Below are positions 48,857 to 59,552 of a DNA stretch of 64,000 bases, piece by piece. The translations under genes were made by a program, and so were the position numbers. Below the pieces are notes generated by a model. That model was given only the letters and a program-made list of their open reading frames with translations, had not been told where the DNA came from and ran no database searches. The stretch comes from Sipunculus nudus (lineage: Eukaryota > Annelida > Sipuncula > Golfingiida > Sipunculidae), in the NCBI GenBank assembly GCA_026874595.1, contig CM049308.1, forward strand, positions 78,170,124 through 78,234,123. The letters are read 5' to 3'. Within the stretch, counting starts at the first letter, position 1; every line of letters starts with the position of its first letter.

Positions 48857-49570
48857 GTTTTGGTTGTCCACAATATGTTCCCAGCAGCAGTTTTGGTTGT
48901 TCACAATATGTTCTCAGCAGCAGTTTGGCTGTTCACAATATGTTCCCAGCCACAGTTCTGGCTGTTCACAATATGTTCCAACAACAGTTTTGGTTGTTCA
49001 CATCATGTTCCCAGCAGCAGTTTTGGTTGTTTACAATATGTTCTCAGCAGCAGTTTGGCTGTTCACAATATATTCCCAGCCACAGTTCTGGCTGTTCACA
49101 ATATGTTCCAACAACAGCTTTGGTTGTTCACATTATGTTCCCAGCAGCAGCTTTGGATGTTCACAATATGTTCCAAGCAGCAGCTTTGGTTGTTCACATT
49201 ATGTTCCCAGCAGCAGTTTTGGTTGTGCACATTATGTTCCTAGCTGCAGTTGTGGCTGTTCAGAATATGTTCTCAGCAGCGGTTTTGGTTGTTCACATTA
49301 TGTTCCCAGCAACAGTTATGGTTGTTCACAAAATGTTCCTTGCAGCAGTTTTGGCTGTGCACTTATTTTCTTCTGTTCTGGCAACAGTTTTGGTTATTCA
49401 CATTATGTTCCCAGCAGCAGTTCTGGTTGTCCACAATATGTTGTCAGCAAGGGTTTTTGTTGTCCACAATGTTTTATCAGTAGCTTTGGTTGTCCACAAT
49501 ATGTTCCCAGCAGCAGTTTTGGTTGTCCACAACATGTTCCCAGGAGCAGTTTTGGCTGTTCACAATAATT
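48857..49570. repeat. 33-bp minisatellite, about 22 copies, open in several frames
   Basis: The unit is 33 bp, with some 32-bp copies. It starts AGTTTTGGTTGTTCACAATA and ends TGTTCCCAGCAGC. As 33 is a multiple of three, stop-free frames persist: two forward frames are open across the whole array and a third is open in two pieces. They encode 11-residue repeats such as SFGCSQYVPSS and VLVVHNMFPAA. Units of 32 bp would break any single protein frame, and no splice signals or conserved domain are evident, so I treat it as an intronic minisatellite rather than a gene. Confidence 0.9.
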
Positions 49571-49715
49571 CATCTATAAAAAGGGCTTTAAATTAGTTGA
49601 ATCTATTTACCCAGAAGATGGCAGCAGCAGTCTTTGACTTGCCCTCAGTCAAGTCTAGGGAACAACTTACTGTGATGAGACTGAGGTCACCAAATTTCTT
49701 GCCACAGCTGAATGA

Positions 49716-50058
49716 CAGGGTACCCACACCTCCTAGAATTCCTTGAAAGTTCTGGGACTTTAATTGATTGTTTCCTGAAATATATTAGAATTGACAATAT
49801 CTTCCTGGGAACCCCTGGAAAATAAGCATCTGGTTACATAAATCCCTGAAAAGCATCATGTATTTATGATGATAAATATTTAGTTAAATTCCTTATGTAT
49901 TCCTTATGTAGGCACTATGTGGTCAGTATTGTTTGTGGGAATAATTTAATTATGAAGAGAAAACAATGTATATACTCTATTGACTACAGGAAAATTGAGA
50001 TTTTTGTCTTGGAAAATCCTGGAAAATTGGTTTGCATGACCAGAGTGAAGAAACCCTG
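49716..50058. mobile_element. hAT-like MITE
   Basis: It starts CAGGGTACCCACACCTCCTA and ends with GAAGAAACCCTG. The terminal CAGGGT/ACCCTG pair and the internal TCCTTGAAAGTTCTGG and AATCCTGGAAAATTGG words match the CAGGGTTCCCAC-type hAT MITEs widespread in animals. The flanks share only TGAAT (CTGAATGA left, TGAATTAC right), an eroded 8-bp duplication at best. Length 343 bp, no ORF. Confidence 0.55.
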
Positions 50059-50613
50059 TGAATTACACTGAGACACCTTTGAATAACAAGATCTTGTACC
50101 ATTCTCAAATGGGGATATTGTAGTAACAACATGTCAAATGAATTTCTTTATATGACAGTATCAGGGATTTATTGTATCCTTCAACAACAGTAGAATACAA
50201 AATGGGAAAAATTTTGCTTCTTTCAGTAAAGTAATCATTCACCAGTGACGATACATAGGGCCTACATCATATGATACCTGTCAAGGCTTTATTTTGTGTT
50301 TTATATCATGTTATTTTTGTGTTAAATAAAAAAAAAAACTGATTGGGCAAGTCTGCAGTATTGTTTCATAGTGTCAGATAGAGCAAGCCAGTGTGAAATA
50401 ATACTTGGACAAAAAGTGTAATTTCCATCAATTCATGTCTAGGTAGCTACATTCCTGTGCATATATGAAATTGGAAGGGGATGTTAAATTCTTATGTATT
50501 ACATAGCATAGATGATACATGGGCTGCAAAGAAAACATTTAGCAAACTAGTCACATGGTGAGGTCATGTAAACATGACAGAGAATCCATATTTTCCAAAC
50601 TTTATGTTATAAC
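50059..50613. other. Intron, no gene seen
   Basis: AT-rich, nothing recognised. Confidence 0.45.
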
Positions 50614-51190
50614 TATACCTACCTACCTATCCTCGTCATGCCAATGGTGGCATATGAGGCCATGCAGCCAACCCCTCCATCTCTCTCTATCTTGAGCAAT
50701 CCTTTCAGTCTCCTTCCAGGTTCTCCATCCCATCTCCTCTCTTTCTGCCTCAACTGTTCTTCTCCAATTTATCTTTGGTCTACCCCTTCGCCTCTTCCCT
50801 TCTGGTGCCCAGGTTAAAGCTACTTTAGTGTCACTGTTGTCCTAACAACATGCCCTAACCATCTCCAACGTCTGACTTTGATGTAGTCTGTTACTGAGGT
50901 CATTTTTGTGTTATTGTAAAGTTCCTCGTTTGTAATTTTCATTGGCCAGTACACCTAAAGTATTCTTCTTAAACATTTCCTTTGAAAAGCGTTCAGCCTT
51001 TTCTTATCTGCTTTGGTCATTCTCCATGTCTCCGAACTGTATAACAATACTGATAGTGCATTACTTTTGAAAATTCTTAATTTTATGTCTGTCTTGTATA
51101 TGGTAGATTTCCACAGTTTATTTAATTTAACATATGCACTTCTTGCCAAATTAATTCTTCTCTTTATGTCTTCCCCGGATCCTCCTTCCT
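50614..51190 (-). mobile_element. RTE-type LINE, 3' fragment, minus strand
   Basis: On the minus strand the translation has the C-terminal end typical of RTE reverse transcriptases: GGSGEDIKRRINLARSAYVK, then LNKLWKS, VLLYSSETWRMTKADKKRL, KCLRRIL, VRRWRWLGH, and in a shifted frame LTWAPEGKRRRGRP with INWRRTVEAE. Breaks: a TAG after KCLRRIL (50955-50957), further stops near 50820, and a frame change before LTWAPEG. The 3' end is the short tandem tail GATAGGTAGGTAGGTATAG (50614-50632 on +), as RTE elements end in short repeats. The endonuclease and RT core are missing, so the copy is 5' truncated. It lies antisense to CPSF2. Confidence 0.88.
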
Positions 51191-51193
51191 AGT

Positions 51194-51532
51194 TTATTTC
51201 TGCTCCAGGATAAGTAAACTATAACTATGCCCTAATCCATATTTACATTTGGCATTCATGTATTCATGTCTAAAATAATAAAAAGAAGATAAGAAAGAAT
51301 AGATCATGAATGAAAGCATTGGATTAAATTTGAAATCTTTTGCAACAGTAAGGTACTCAAAGAAAATCATTGAAAGAATTAATGAAAGGAATATGCCCTT
51401 TGGAGTGAAATAAGTATTTAAAAGCACTTGGAAGTATCGTGGAAGCCTGAGGTCTTTCTGTAGCAGTCCTCCCACAGTTCCTACCAATAAGCCAATAAGG
51501 ATAACTTTCAGTAGAGCCCATAACTCTGCCAA
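51194..51532 (-). other. Unassigned minus-strand ORF, hydrophobic
   Basis: An open frame of about 113 codons (longer upstream without ATG) encodes GKGAQLAELWALLKV, then very hydrophobic segments (ILIGLLVGTVGGLL; GIFLSLILSMIFFEYL; MLSFMIYSFLSSFYYF). The AQLAEL motif resembles helix A of RNase H domains, but the rest does not fit that fold. No start ATG or splice support is seen. It abuts the 5' end of the RTE fragment. It may be a repeat relic or chance. No function is proposed. Confidence 0.2.
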
Positions 51533-51853
51533 TTGTGCCCCTTTACCTGGATTTACACAGAGATTTTTGGTGGTTGATCTTCTCCAGTCTGTGCATCACC
51601 CCTCCAGAGTTTCAGGCCTGCCATTTTTTTACGATTTTTTACTCTTGTTTTCCCTCATTTTACACCAATACTCTTTTTTTCTTCTCTTTTTATCAGTTAA
51701 TTTTCTTTTTCTAAAATCCTTATCTTTAGGTGGTGATTACAGGCTGATTACCTGAACCAACTGAGTGCAGTGAACATGCTCTGTCAATATTCTATCATAT
51801 TGTCCATTTTATTAGTGATAATTTGTTTTTCTGCGACCTACAAGTAATTAACA

Positions 51854-51855
<2 letters not shown>

Positions 51856-51897
<42 letters not shown>
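51856..51897. repeat. (AT)n microsatellite
   Basis: About 21 AT units in the intron, 130 bp upstream of the nested Helentron-like cluster. Confidence 0.95.
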
Positions 51898-51901
<4 letters not shown>

Positions 51902-52445
51902 TACATATATATATAAACATAAATGGTATGTGAAGCTTATCTTTTTTGTTTAGCATAAAAAATGAGGAATTATTGGTGTTTTTACTTTTGTTTATCCTTT
52001 TTTCATTTCAAAGGGGGCTACTATTTTTAGCTCTTTAGCTTTATTTTGACAGAAAGTCGTCTGAGCTATCCATCAGGCCGTCTGGCTGTTAACAGGGCAC
52101 AAATCGTTACGGCTGGACCTGGAATCTTGCAACTTGACATCCTTGGAGGTCCATGAAAAATATTCTTGAAAACCTGAAATTAGATCTCTGTTACCCATAT
52201 CCTTTGAGCTATGGGGCTCCAAAGTTCCCCCCCAAAATAATGCAACATTTGATACAAAAGCTCAAGTATCTGAATAACTACTGCATTGATCACCATGATT
52301 CTGTGCATGCATATTGATCATGAGATGTTCCATCACTTCCTGCAGACTGGTGGCGCCACCTATATTTTTTCCAATTTTTACAAATTTTTTTCTCCTTTTT
52401 AGCTCAGCTGACTGAAAGTCATCTGAGCTATAGCGATCACTCTTT

Positions 52446-52479
<34 letters not shown>

Positions 52480-53142
52480 CGTCCGTTAACCAGGCACAAA
52501 TCCTAACCGCTGGACCTAGAACCTTGTAACTTGGGATTCTGAGAGGTCCATAAAAAATCTCCTTGGAAACCAGAAATTAGGTCTCTGTTACCCATATCCT
52601 TCGAGCTATGTGGCCCCAAAGTACCCCCCAGAAAAGTCAAAAATTTCATACAAAAACTTCAATATCTCATTAACTACTTGACTGATGGTCATGATTTTTG
52701 GCATACATATTGATCATGAGATGTTACATCACTTCCTGCAGACTGGTGGCGCCACCTGTATTTTTCGATTTTTTACGAATTTTTTTCTCTATTTTTGAGA
52801 CCTTTAAAAATGTGAACATCTGTTAACAAGGCACAAATCATAAAGACTGGACTTAGAATCTTAATTCTTGACACACTGAGAGGTCCATGAAAAATCTCCT
52901 TGGAAACCAGAAATTAGGTCTCTGTTACCCATATCCTTTGAGCTATGGGGCCCCAAAGTACCCCCCAGAATAGTAAAAAATTTCATACAAAAACTTCAAT
53001 ATCTCAATAACTACATCACTGATGGTCTTCATTTTTGGCATGAGATGTTTGATCAGTTCCTGCAGACTGGTGGCGCCACCTGTACTGTTTGATTTTTAGC
53101 TCAGCTGACTATAAGTCATCTGAGCTATAGTCGTGGTCCATT

Positions 53143-53219
53143 GTCCGTCGTCCGTCCGTCTGTCCGTCTGTCCGTCCGTCCGTCCGTCCGTCCGTCCGTC
53201 CGTCCGTCCGTCCGTCCGT
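53143..53219. repeat. (TCCG)n microsatellite
   Basis: About 19 TCCG-like units directly follow the 5' hairpin of B2. Shorter TCCG/TCTG runs occupy the same place in B1 (52447-52490), in the element at 11208 and in the one at 34659, so the tract is part of the element layout. Confidence 0.93.
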
Positions 53220-54700
53220 AGATGTGGCACGTTTTGAAACCGTAAGACCTAGGAATCCAAAATTCAGCATAATGTTAGATGTCCCCAAGATCTCCTACCA
53301 AGCCGAAAACTGGGTCTTTGCGACTTTGTTCCTTTGAGAAATTAAGGAAAAACCTCATTTTTTTATTAAAATCCTATTTTCACACTTCAGGACTGCCTAA
53401 TATCAAAACGACTCAACTGTTTTCCCTCATATTTACCATAAATATTCCTCTATATAGTTACTATGTACATGCCAGAAATTAAGTCTGTAAAGTATAAATT
53501 CTTTAAGATATGGGCCCAAACATAATGGACTTTGTAAAAAATCAGGAAAAATAATATCTCACTTAACATGAAAAATTTTGAAACTAGAGTCTATTTTCTC
53601 AAGTATATAACTATGTTTAATTAAGATTCAATTGTTTACCCAAAATTAGATCTGAATTTTGTAAATTTTTTAAGTTATTAGCATAAAAATAAAATCAGTA
53701 CCTTAAATTTTGCCCAACTTTGACCATGGCACGTTTTTTTCCTGTAAGCACCATTGATTTAATTTTCACAGCATGTAAACATAAATATTTAGTTTGTCTA
53801 AATCTGAAATTTGAAAATAAAAGCTTGAAAATTAAGCTAGTCATTGATTTTTTTTTTCTGTAGTCACTTGCTTTGATTACAGATGCAGGGTCCCACTCCA
53901 GGTCACTGGAAGTCAGCTATGCCAGGGTTTCTGATTTGTTACAGTCACTGGGGGAGATCCCCTGCTGTGACAGGTGTACAGTTATTCTCATATCACCACC
54001 CCAATCACCCCCCCCCCCCCCCCCCCCGCAAACCCAACCCACCAAGTGTTATGCAGTAATTGTTATTGTTTTCACTGTATCTCCTTAATTGTAATGCTGT
54101 TTCCACTTCGATATGCAAAAACTTTCCTTGAAAAAATAATTCAAGGTGTAATCCAGAAGATGCAATGTTGTGTAATGTAGCATTTTTAAAGAAATCAATT
54201 TTCTTTTAAATGATTTTAACAAATATAAATGAACCCTTAAATTATTATAAAATATGAAGCACATTATGGATAAATAAAGACACAATTAAAAATTGTGAAA
54301 TCTAAATCAAGTATTATTTTTAGATATTTATTGTTTTGCAGATTTAAAAGATATATTTTTGTGGTAAAAAATAAATTAACATTTGTATGCATGATGTGGT
54401 GTTATCTGACGTGATTGAGATTTATGATGATGCAATTGAGAATTATGAATCAACTTTTATATTCAGATATATATGTTAAATTGGAAATGTATAGAAATAT
54501 AAACTTAAATTAGAAAATAATTGATGTGATAAAAAAATCAGGATTTAATACAAACATTTGTTCATTATTTTCCTGCCTCAGCAGAATTTGAGATCAGGCT
54601 TTGTTTGCCCTGTTTTATGTTGTTAATTAGCTATATTTCAACTGTATACATTTCATAAAAAAATACATATATATTTAATAATATATATTATACAAAAAAA

Positions 54701-54919
54701 ATAGATTCAATTGAACAAATGTGTAAACTACTGAAATGTCAACAGTTAATCGAAAAACCAACTAATGATCATGGTAATAGTACGGATCATTTGTTCACAA
54801 ACTGCTCACATGCTTTAGTTTCAACATTAGGAAACACATGGTCAGGTCACAAAATATTTTTTGCAACAATTTCTTGCTCATCAATACAAACCAATCATAT
54901 AAACCAACCATGGCCTTAA
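54701..54919 (+). pseudogene. Endonuclease-like (EEP) C-terminal fragment
   Basis: The open frame reads CKLLKCQQLIEKPT, then STDHLFTNC, then LGNTWSGHKIFFATI. In the exonuclease-endonuclease-phosphatase fold the end of the domain reads 'QLI..PT...(I/L)DHI(Y/F)TN......SDHK', which fits. The usual catalytic SDH is SGH here, so the aspartate is lost. The fragment ends at a TAA about 65 bp before the 3' subterminal arm of B2. Known Helentrons carry a CR1-derived endonuclease at the C-terminus of the Rep-helicase protein, so this is the expected place. Alternative: a LINE endonuclease scrap trapped in the element. Confidence 0.6.
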
Positions 54920-55683
54920 TACCTCTTCTTCTTACACTTTATCTCCATTAGATATTATTTTAGATTTTTACCTTCAAGTTTAACGTCAGCTGAGCACAGT
55001 GACCCATAGGTCCCTTGTTTACGATTTTTTCCTCTATTTTTGAGACCTTTGAGGATGCTGTCATCTGTTAGCGTGGCACAAATCGTAACGACTGGACCTA
55101 GAATCTTCATTTTCGACACACTGAGAGACCTATGAAAGGTCTCCATGGAAACCAGAAATTAGGTCTCTGTTACCCATATCCTTCTAGCTATGGGGCCCAA
55201 AATAACCCCCACGAATAGTCAAAAATTTCATACAAAAACTTCAATATCTCATTAACTACATCACTGATGGTCATGATTTTCGACATACATATTGATCATG
55301 AGATGTTTCATCAGTTTGTGCAGACTGGTGGCGCCACCTGTATTTTTCAATGTTCACGAATTGTTTTCTCCATTTTTGAGACCTTTAAGGATGTAGTTAT
55401 CTGTCAACAGGGTACAAATCGTAACGACTGGACCTAGAATCTTCGTTCTTGACACACAGGGAGACCCATGATAAGTCTCCATTGAAACCTGAAATTTGGT
55501 CTCTGTTACCCATATCCTTTGAGCTATGGCACTCCAAAGTACAGCTCAGAATAATGGAAAATTTGATACAAAAGCTAAAGTATCTAAACAACTAATGCAG
55601 AGATAACCATAATTGTTTGCATGGATATTGATCATGGAGTGTTTTTATTAGTTTCTGCAGACTGGTGGAGCCACCTGTATTTT

Positions 55684-56845
55684 TGTATCCGCCAAAACAA
55701 AGTTTTGCGGATACTATGTTTTTGACCGAGTTCCTCCACCGCGGCGGCGTTCGTTTCCAGAGAGCTCCTCGGAGACTAATGGACCGATTTTTCCCAAACT
55801 TACACCTATTATCGGGTCACATGTGAACTGGTGCCTAACCAATTTGCATTGACCTCTGACCTTTCCTTTCTATCCAGTGTCCATTTGTGGGTCTGTTTCC
55901 ACTCATAAACCCTCATATCTCGGGAACCGTTTGATCGATCAGGAAATAAAATTGATATAAAGCAATCATTTATAACATACACAAAAAATGGTGGCGCCAC
56001 CTGTAACCATGTTTGCACAGTGTCCATCTGTTCATCTGCCTTGGGTTAAAATCACTCATATCTCTGCAGTGAATTGACTAATTCACCTGAATTTTGTCAT
56101 GTGTATACATCCAGGATAGCTTTCTTGATTTTATGACAGGTGGCGCCACCTACGTTCACGTTCACGCTGATGACATCCAAGCTTATATCTCGGGAACCGT
56201 TTGACCGATCAGGAAATAAAATTTATACAAATGTAGCCCTTTGATAGCTCTGTAACATACACAAAAAATGGTGGCGCCACCTGTAACAATGTTTGCACAG
56301 CGTCTGTCTGTTAGTCTGCCGTGGCCTAAAATTACTCATTTCTCTGTAGTGGTTTGACATAACTGCCTAAAATTTTGCAGGTTTATACATCGTGGACAGC
56401 TTTCTTGATTTTATGACAGGTGGCGCCACCTACATTCTAGTTAACGCTGGACACATCCAAGCTCATATCTCAGGAACCATTTGACCGATTGGGCCAAAAT
56501 TGTGCATGTGTTTAGATCTCACATAGGTCTTTATCATACACAAAACTGGAGGGGTTACCTGCAAAGATTTTTGCACAGTGTTTGTCTGTTTGTCTGCCAT
56601 GGGCAAAAATCGCTCATATACATGTAGTGGTTTGACTTTCCTGCCTAAAATTTTGCAGGTGTATTCAACTTGGGCAGCTTTCTGGATTTGTGGTAGGTGG
56701 CACAACCTACATACACATTTAGGCTGCAGACATCCATGCTAATATGCAACATACCTCACTCTATTTCCCCTTGCCACTCAATCCATGCCTCACTATCCGA
56801 TTTTGGCAGATACATGTAGTCACTTGTCGGTTACCCGTATTCTAG
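55684..56845 (+). mobile_element. Helentron-like element (TATCCGCC ends) nested in B1
   Basis: The 5' hairpin TATCCGC...GCGGATACTATG lies at 55686-55718. The 3' subterminal GATTTTGGCAGATAC (about 56800-56814) is a near reverse complement of the 5' arm TATCCGCCAAAAC. It ends TATT-CTAG (CTAG 56842-56845), followed by TTTT. Left flank CCACCTGTATTTTTG and right flank TTTCTCTATTTTTGAG rejoin into the B1 monomer. The core is about 2.5 monomers of 280 bp, each with two palindromes: exact at 55990, 56139, 56270 and 56419, and a variant at 56696. TATCTC(G/A)GGAACC(G/A)TTTGA recurs in each monomer. Confidence 0.75.
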
Positions 56846-58122
56846 TTTTAAAAGTTTACACATTTTTCTCTATTTTTGAGATATATAAATACAGACTAAA
56901 TCTTGGCCTGTTGGTTAATCTGTTTGATGTTTCAGTTGAATGGGTATATACTACCATTCTGATGATAAAATTTCCTTTTGCGAATCTCTTCCCAGTCAGC
57001 TGAGCGTCATGACCCATGGGTCACTTGTTCAGACCTGCAATGAAACTGTGATCTGTTAACAGGGCACAAATTGTAACCACTGGACCTGGAATCTTCAAAC
57101 TTAATATCCAGGGAGGTCCATGAAAAATCTCCTTGAAAACCTGAAATTAGGTCTCTGTTACTCATATTCTTTGAGCTATGGGGCTCCAAAGTACACCCCC
57201 CCCCCCCCCCAGAATAATGCAAAATTTGATACAAAAGCTCAAGTATCTGAATAACTACTGCAATAAATCACCATGATTCTTTACATGAATATTGATCATG
57301 GAGTGTTCCATCAGTTCCTGCAAACTGGTGATGCCGCCCATATTTTTTTCTAATTTTTACGATTTTTTTTCTTTATTTTTTTAGACCTTCAAAGAAGCTG
57401 TCATCTGTTGCAGGGCACAAACCGTAACTGCTGAACCTAGAATCTTCTTACATTAGATATATATTGATCATGGAGTGTTTCATCAGTTCCTGCAGACTGG
57501 TGGCCCTTCCACTGGAATCTTCAAACTTAATATCCAGGGAGGTCCATGAAAAATCTCATTGAAAACCTGAAATTAGGTCTCTGTTACCCATATCCTTTGA
57601 GCTATGGGGCTCCAAAGTACACCCCCCCCCCCCCCAAGAATATTGCAAAATTTGATACAAAATCTCAAGTATCTGAATAACTACTGCATTGATCATCATG
57701 ATTCTTTACATGAATATTGATCATGGAGTGTTCCATCAGTTCCTGCAAACTGGTGATGCCACACGTATTTTTTCCAATTTTTATGATTTTTTTTTCTTTA
57801 TTTTTTTAGACCTTCAAAGAAGCTGTCATCTGTTAACATGGCACAAACCGTAACTGCTGAACCTAGAATCTTCTTACATTATATATTGATCATGGAGTGT
57901 TTCATCAGTTCCTGCAGACTGGTGGCACTACCTGTATTTTTTTCAAATTTTTACCCATTTTCTTCTATTTTCATGAAGTTTTCATCTGTCCAAAAGCCCA
58001 CTGAAACCCATTTCTAAGGACTCTTCACAAAATTCATGAATTGTTTGCACTCTGGCAGTCATTTTGGTCATTGTTCAACATTCCTTGAATTCAGCTGAGC
58101 GTCATGGCCCATGGGTCACTAG

Positions 58123-59552
58123 TTTACTGAGTACATGCTCTTTTTTTGGGTCATTCGTCTTTTGCAGGCCTGCATTTGTTCAGCACCATTTGTGTGACCC
58201 TACTGACAGTCAAATAAACAAACAGACCTTAGTAAAAACACGACCTACTTTAAAAGTTCTTTTTTTGTAGGAATTGGACAGTTATTGAAACAATACAGAA
58301 AAGCAGATCAAAGAAACAATACATGTCATGATGAAATATAGAGGTTACATATATATGTGTATTTAAAATGCAGTAGCAGCACAGAATGCCAATCTGAAAC
58401 ATTTACCTGTCATGCTCAAAAAAACAGTTTCTGTTATAATCAAATACAGATGATCCATATTTAAGTTAGAATAATACCATGGATATGAAGCTGGTTTCTA
58501 AAGCTTAAGGACAGAGTGTCATCTTGGCCGTAAGAAGCAACAGGATTCCGTTGAGATCACTGAAGAACTAACGAGTTGTTCAGGTTTTCAGGTTCTTTAT
58601 TATTTTAAAGCCTGAAGACTTTTCTACCATTTCATTTGTTCCACTCAGACACAGGATGCAGGCTCAGATGCAGTCAGTGAAATTGCTTTATGTTCTGAGG
58701 TGTACATAGGTATAATAGACTTGAATAGAAGGATATAACAAAGTTGGTATTTTTATGCATTCTGTCAAGTATATATTTGTGTCTTTATATAAACCTGGCA
58801 TGGCTGTTATGTGTAAACCTATATCTTAATACCAGCTAGGCTGGTTTAGCTTTCAAATAGACAGAAAGAAAGTGGTGATCATTTAAATCTTTTTCATATG
58901 AGGACAACTTGTCATGTTCAGTATGCTTTACTACATAGACCCTTTAAAAACTGAGCACTTTAGCCTAAAGGAATAATAAGAATAAACGACTGCTCATACC
59001 TCATACAGGCCAGTTCTGGCCTGTTTTCTTCATACATATTTATATAGGATGGATATTACAGAAATAGGGAGTTGATATTTTTCTTGTATGTTTGCATTAG
59101 AATAACTGTGCTTGGTTTCTTATTGCCTATATAGTACACTACACTGGTATAATTTTTATATGGTATATTGGACAGGAATGTCCCATATAGGTTGTTAATG
59201 CTATGCAGGCCAAAGGATTATAATGGTTTGTCGAGAAGGCTTGAATAACATAACAAAGATTTACTCTTCTGAGCTGTTCAACTTTGTACAGGTACAGCTT
59301 CATGTACAGTTTGTCAGCCCTTGATACTGAAGGTTAGTTTGGGATAAAATAGATGTATGCCTTTAAGCAATTTATAATAAGGATGCTTTATTTTTGGAGG
59401 GGGGGGGGGGGCGTTATTATTGTTTAGTTGTTTGGACATTATATTGATCACTTTTAATTTATCACTCATTATTATCATAATTAATTACCAGTACCAGCAT
59501 CATTTTACAGGCAATATTATTATTGTTATTTCTTACTTTGGTCATATATATT
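58123..59552. other. Intron, no gene seen
   Basis: AT-rich DNA with a G-run at about 59398-59412. No exon or element ends recognised. Confidence 0.45.

Larger units (their letters stand above)
53097..55017 (+). mobile_element. Helentron-like element (B2) nested in B1, with endonuclease remnant
   Basis: The 5' hairpin AGCTCAGCTGACT (53098-53110) pairs with AGTCATCTGAGCT (53114-53126). The 3' end has TCAGCTGAGC (54986-54995), hairpin GACCCATAGGTC (55001-55012) and CTTG (55014-55017), followed by TTT. Left flank CTGTACTGTTTGATTTTT and right flank TTTACGATTTTTTCCTC rejoin into the B1 monomer text. Unlike the other copies, its interior lacks the palindrome core. It has a (TCCG)n, a unique AT-rich stretch shared in part with 3170-3215, a C20 run near 54008 and a decayed coding fragment at 54701-54919. 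It looks like an internally deleted derivative of a coding Helentron. Confidence 0.75.
52400..57027 (+). mobile_element. Helentron-like element (B1) nested in B0
   Basis: The 5' hairpin AGCTCAGCTGACT (52401-52413) pairs with AGTCATCTGAGCT (52417-52429), 12 of 13 bases, and is followed by a (TCCG)n-rich tract. The 3' end has TCAGCTGAGC (56996-57005), the perfect palindrome GACCCATGGGTC (57011-57022) and CTTG (57024-57027), then TT. Core monomers hold exact palindromes at 52745, 53069 and 55327 and a variant at 55664. The core is interrupted twice, by B2 (53097-55017) and by the element at 55684-56845. Both junctions fall in the same T-rich segment of the monomer. Without inserts it would be about 1.5 kb. 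Confidence 0.75.
52028..58122 (+). mobile_element. Outermost Helentron-like element (B0) of a four-element nest
   Basis: The 5' end at 52029 is a degenerate AGCTC...AGTCGTCTGAGCT hairpin preceded by TTTTT. The 3' end is TCAGCTGAGC (58091-58100), hairpin GGCCCATGGGTC (58106-58117) and CTAG (58119-58122), followed by TTT. Its core monomers (about 330 bp) lie at 52070-52399 and resume at 57028: the word GTTAACAGGGCACAAAT follows at 57056 as expected after a B1 insertion in the T-rich part of a monomer. Core palindromes: exact at 52349-52360, degenerate in the right half. C14 and C13 runs occur near 57197 and 57622. No protein-coding content of its own. Confidence 0.7.

Noticed and set aside
9280-49570. 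Tandem arrays as CRISPR
   Set aside because: The sequence is clearly eukaryotic. The arrays have no alternating repeats and unique spacers, and no cas genes are present.
48796-49596. 266-codon and 234-codon ORFs as repeat-protein genes
   Set aside because: They overlay a 33-bp minisatellite, occur in several frames at once, and 32-bp units break any single frame. No start context, splice signal or domain supports coding.
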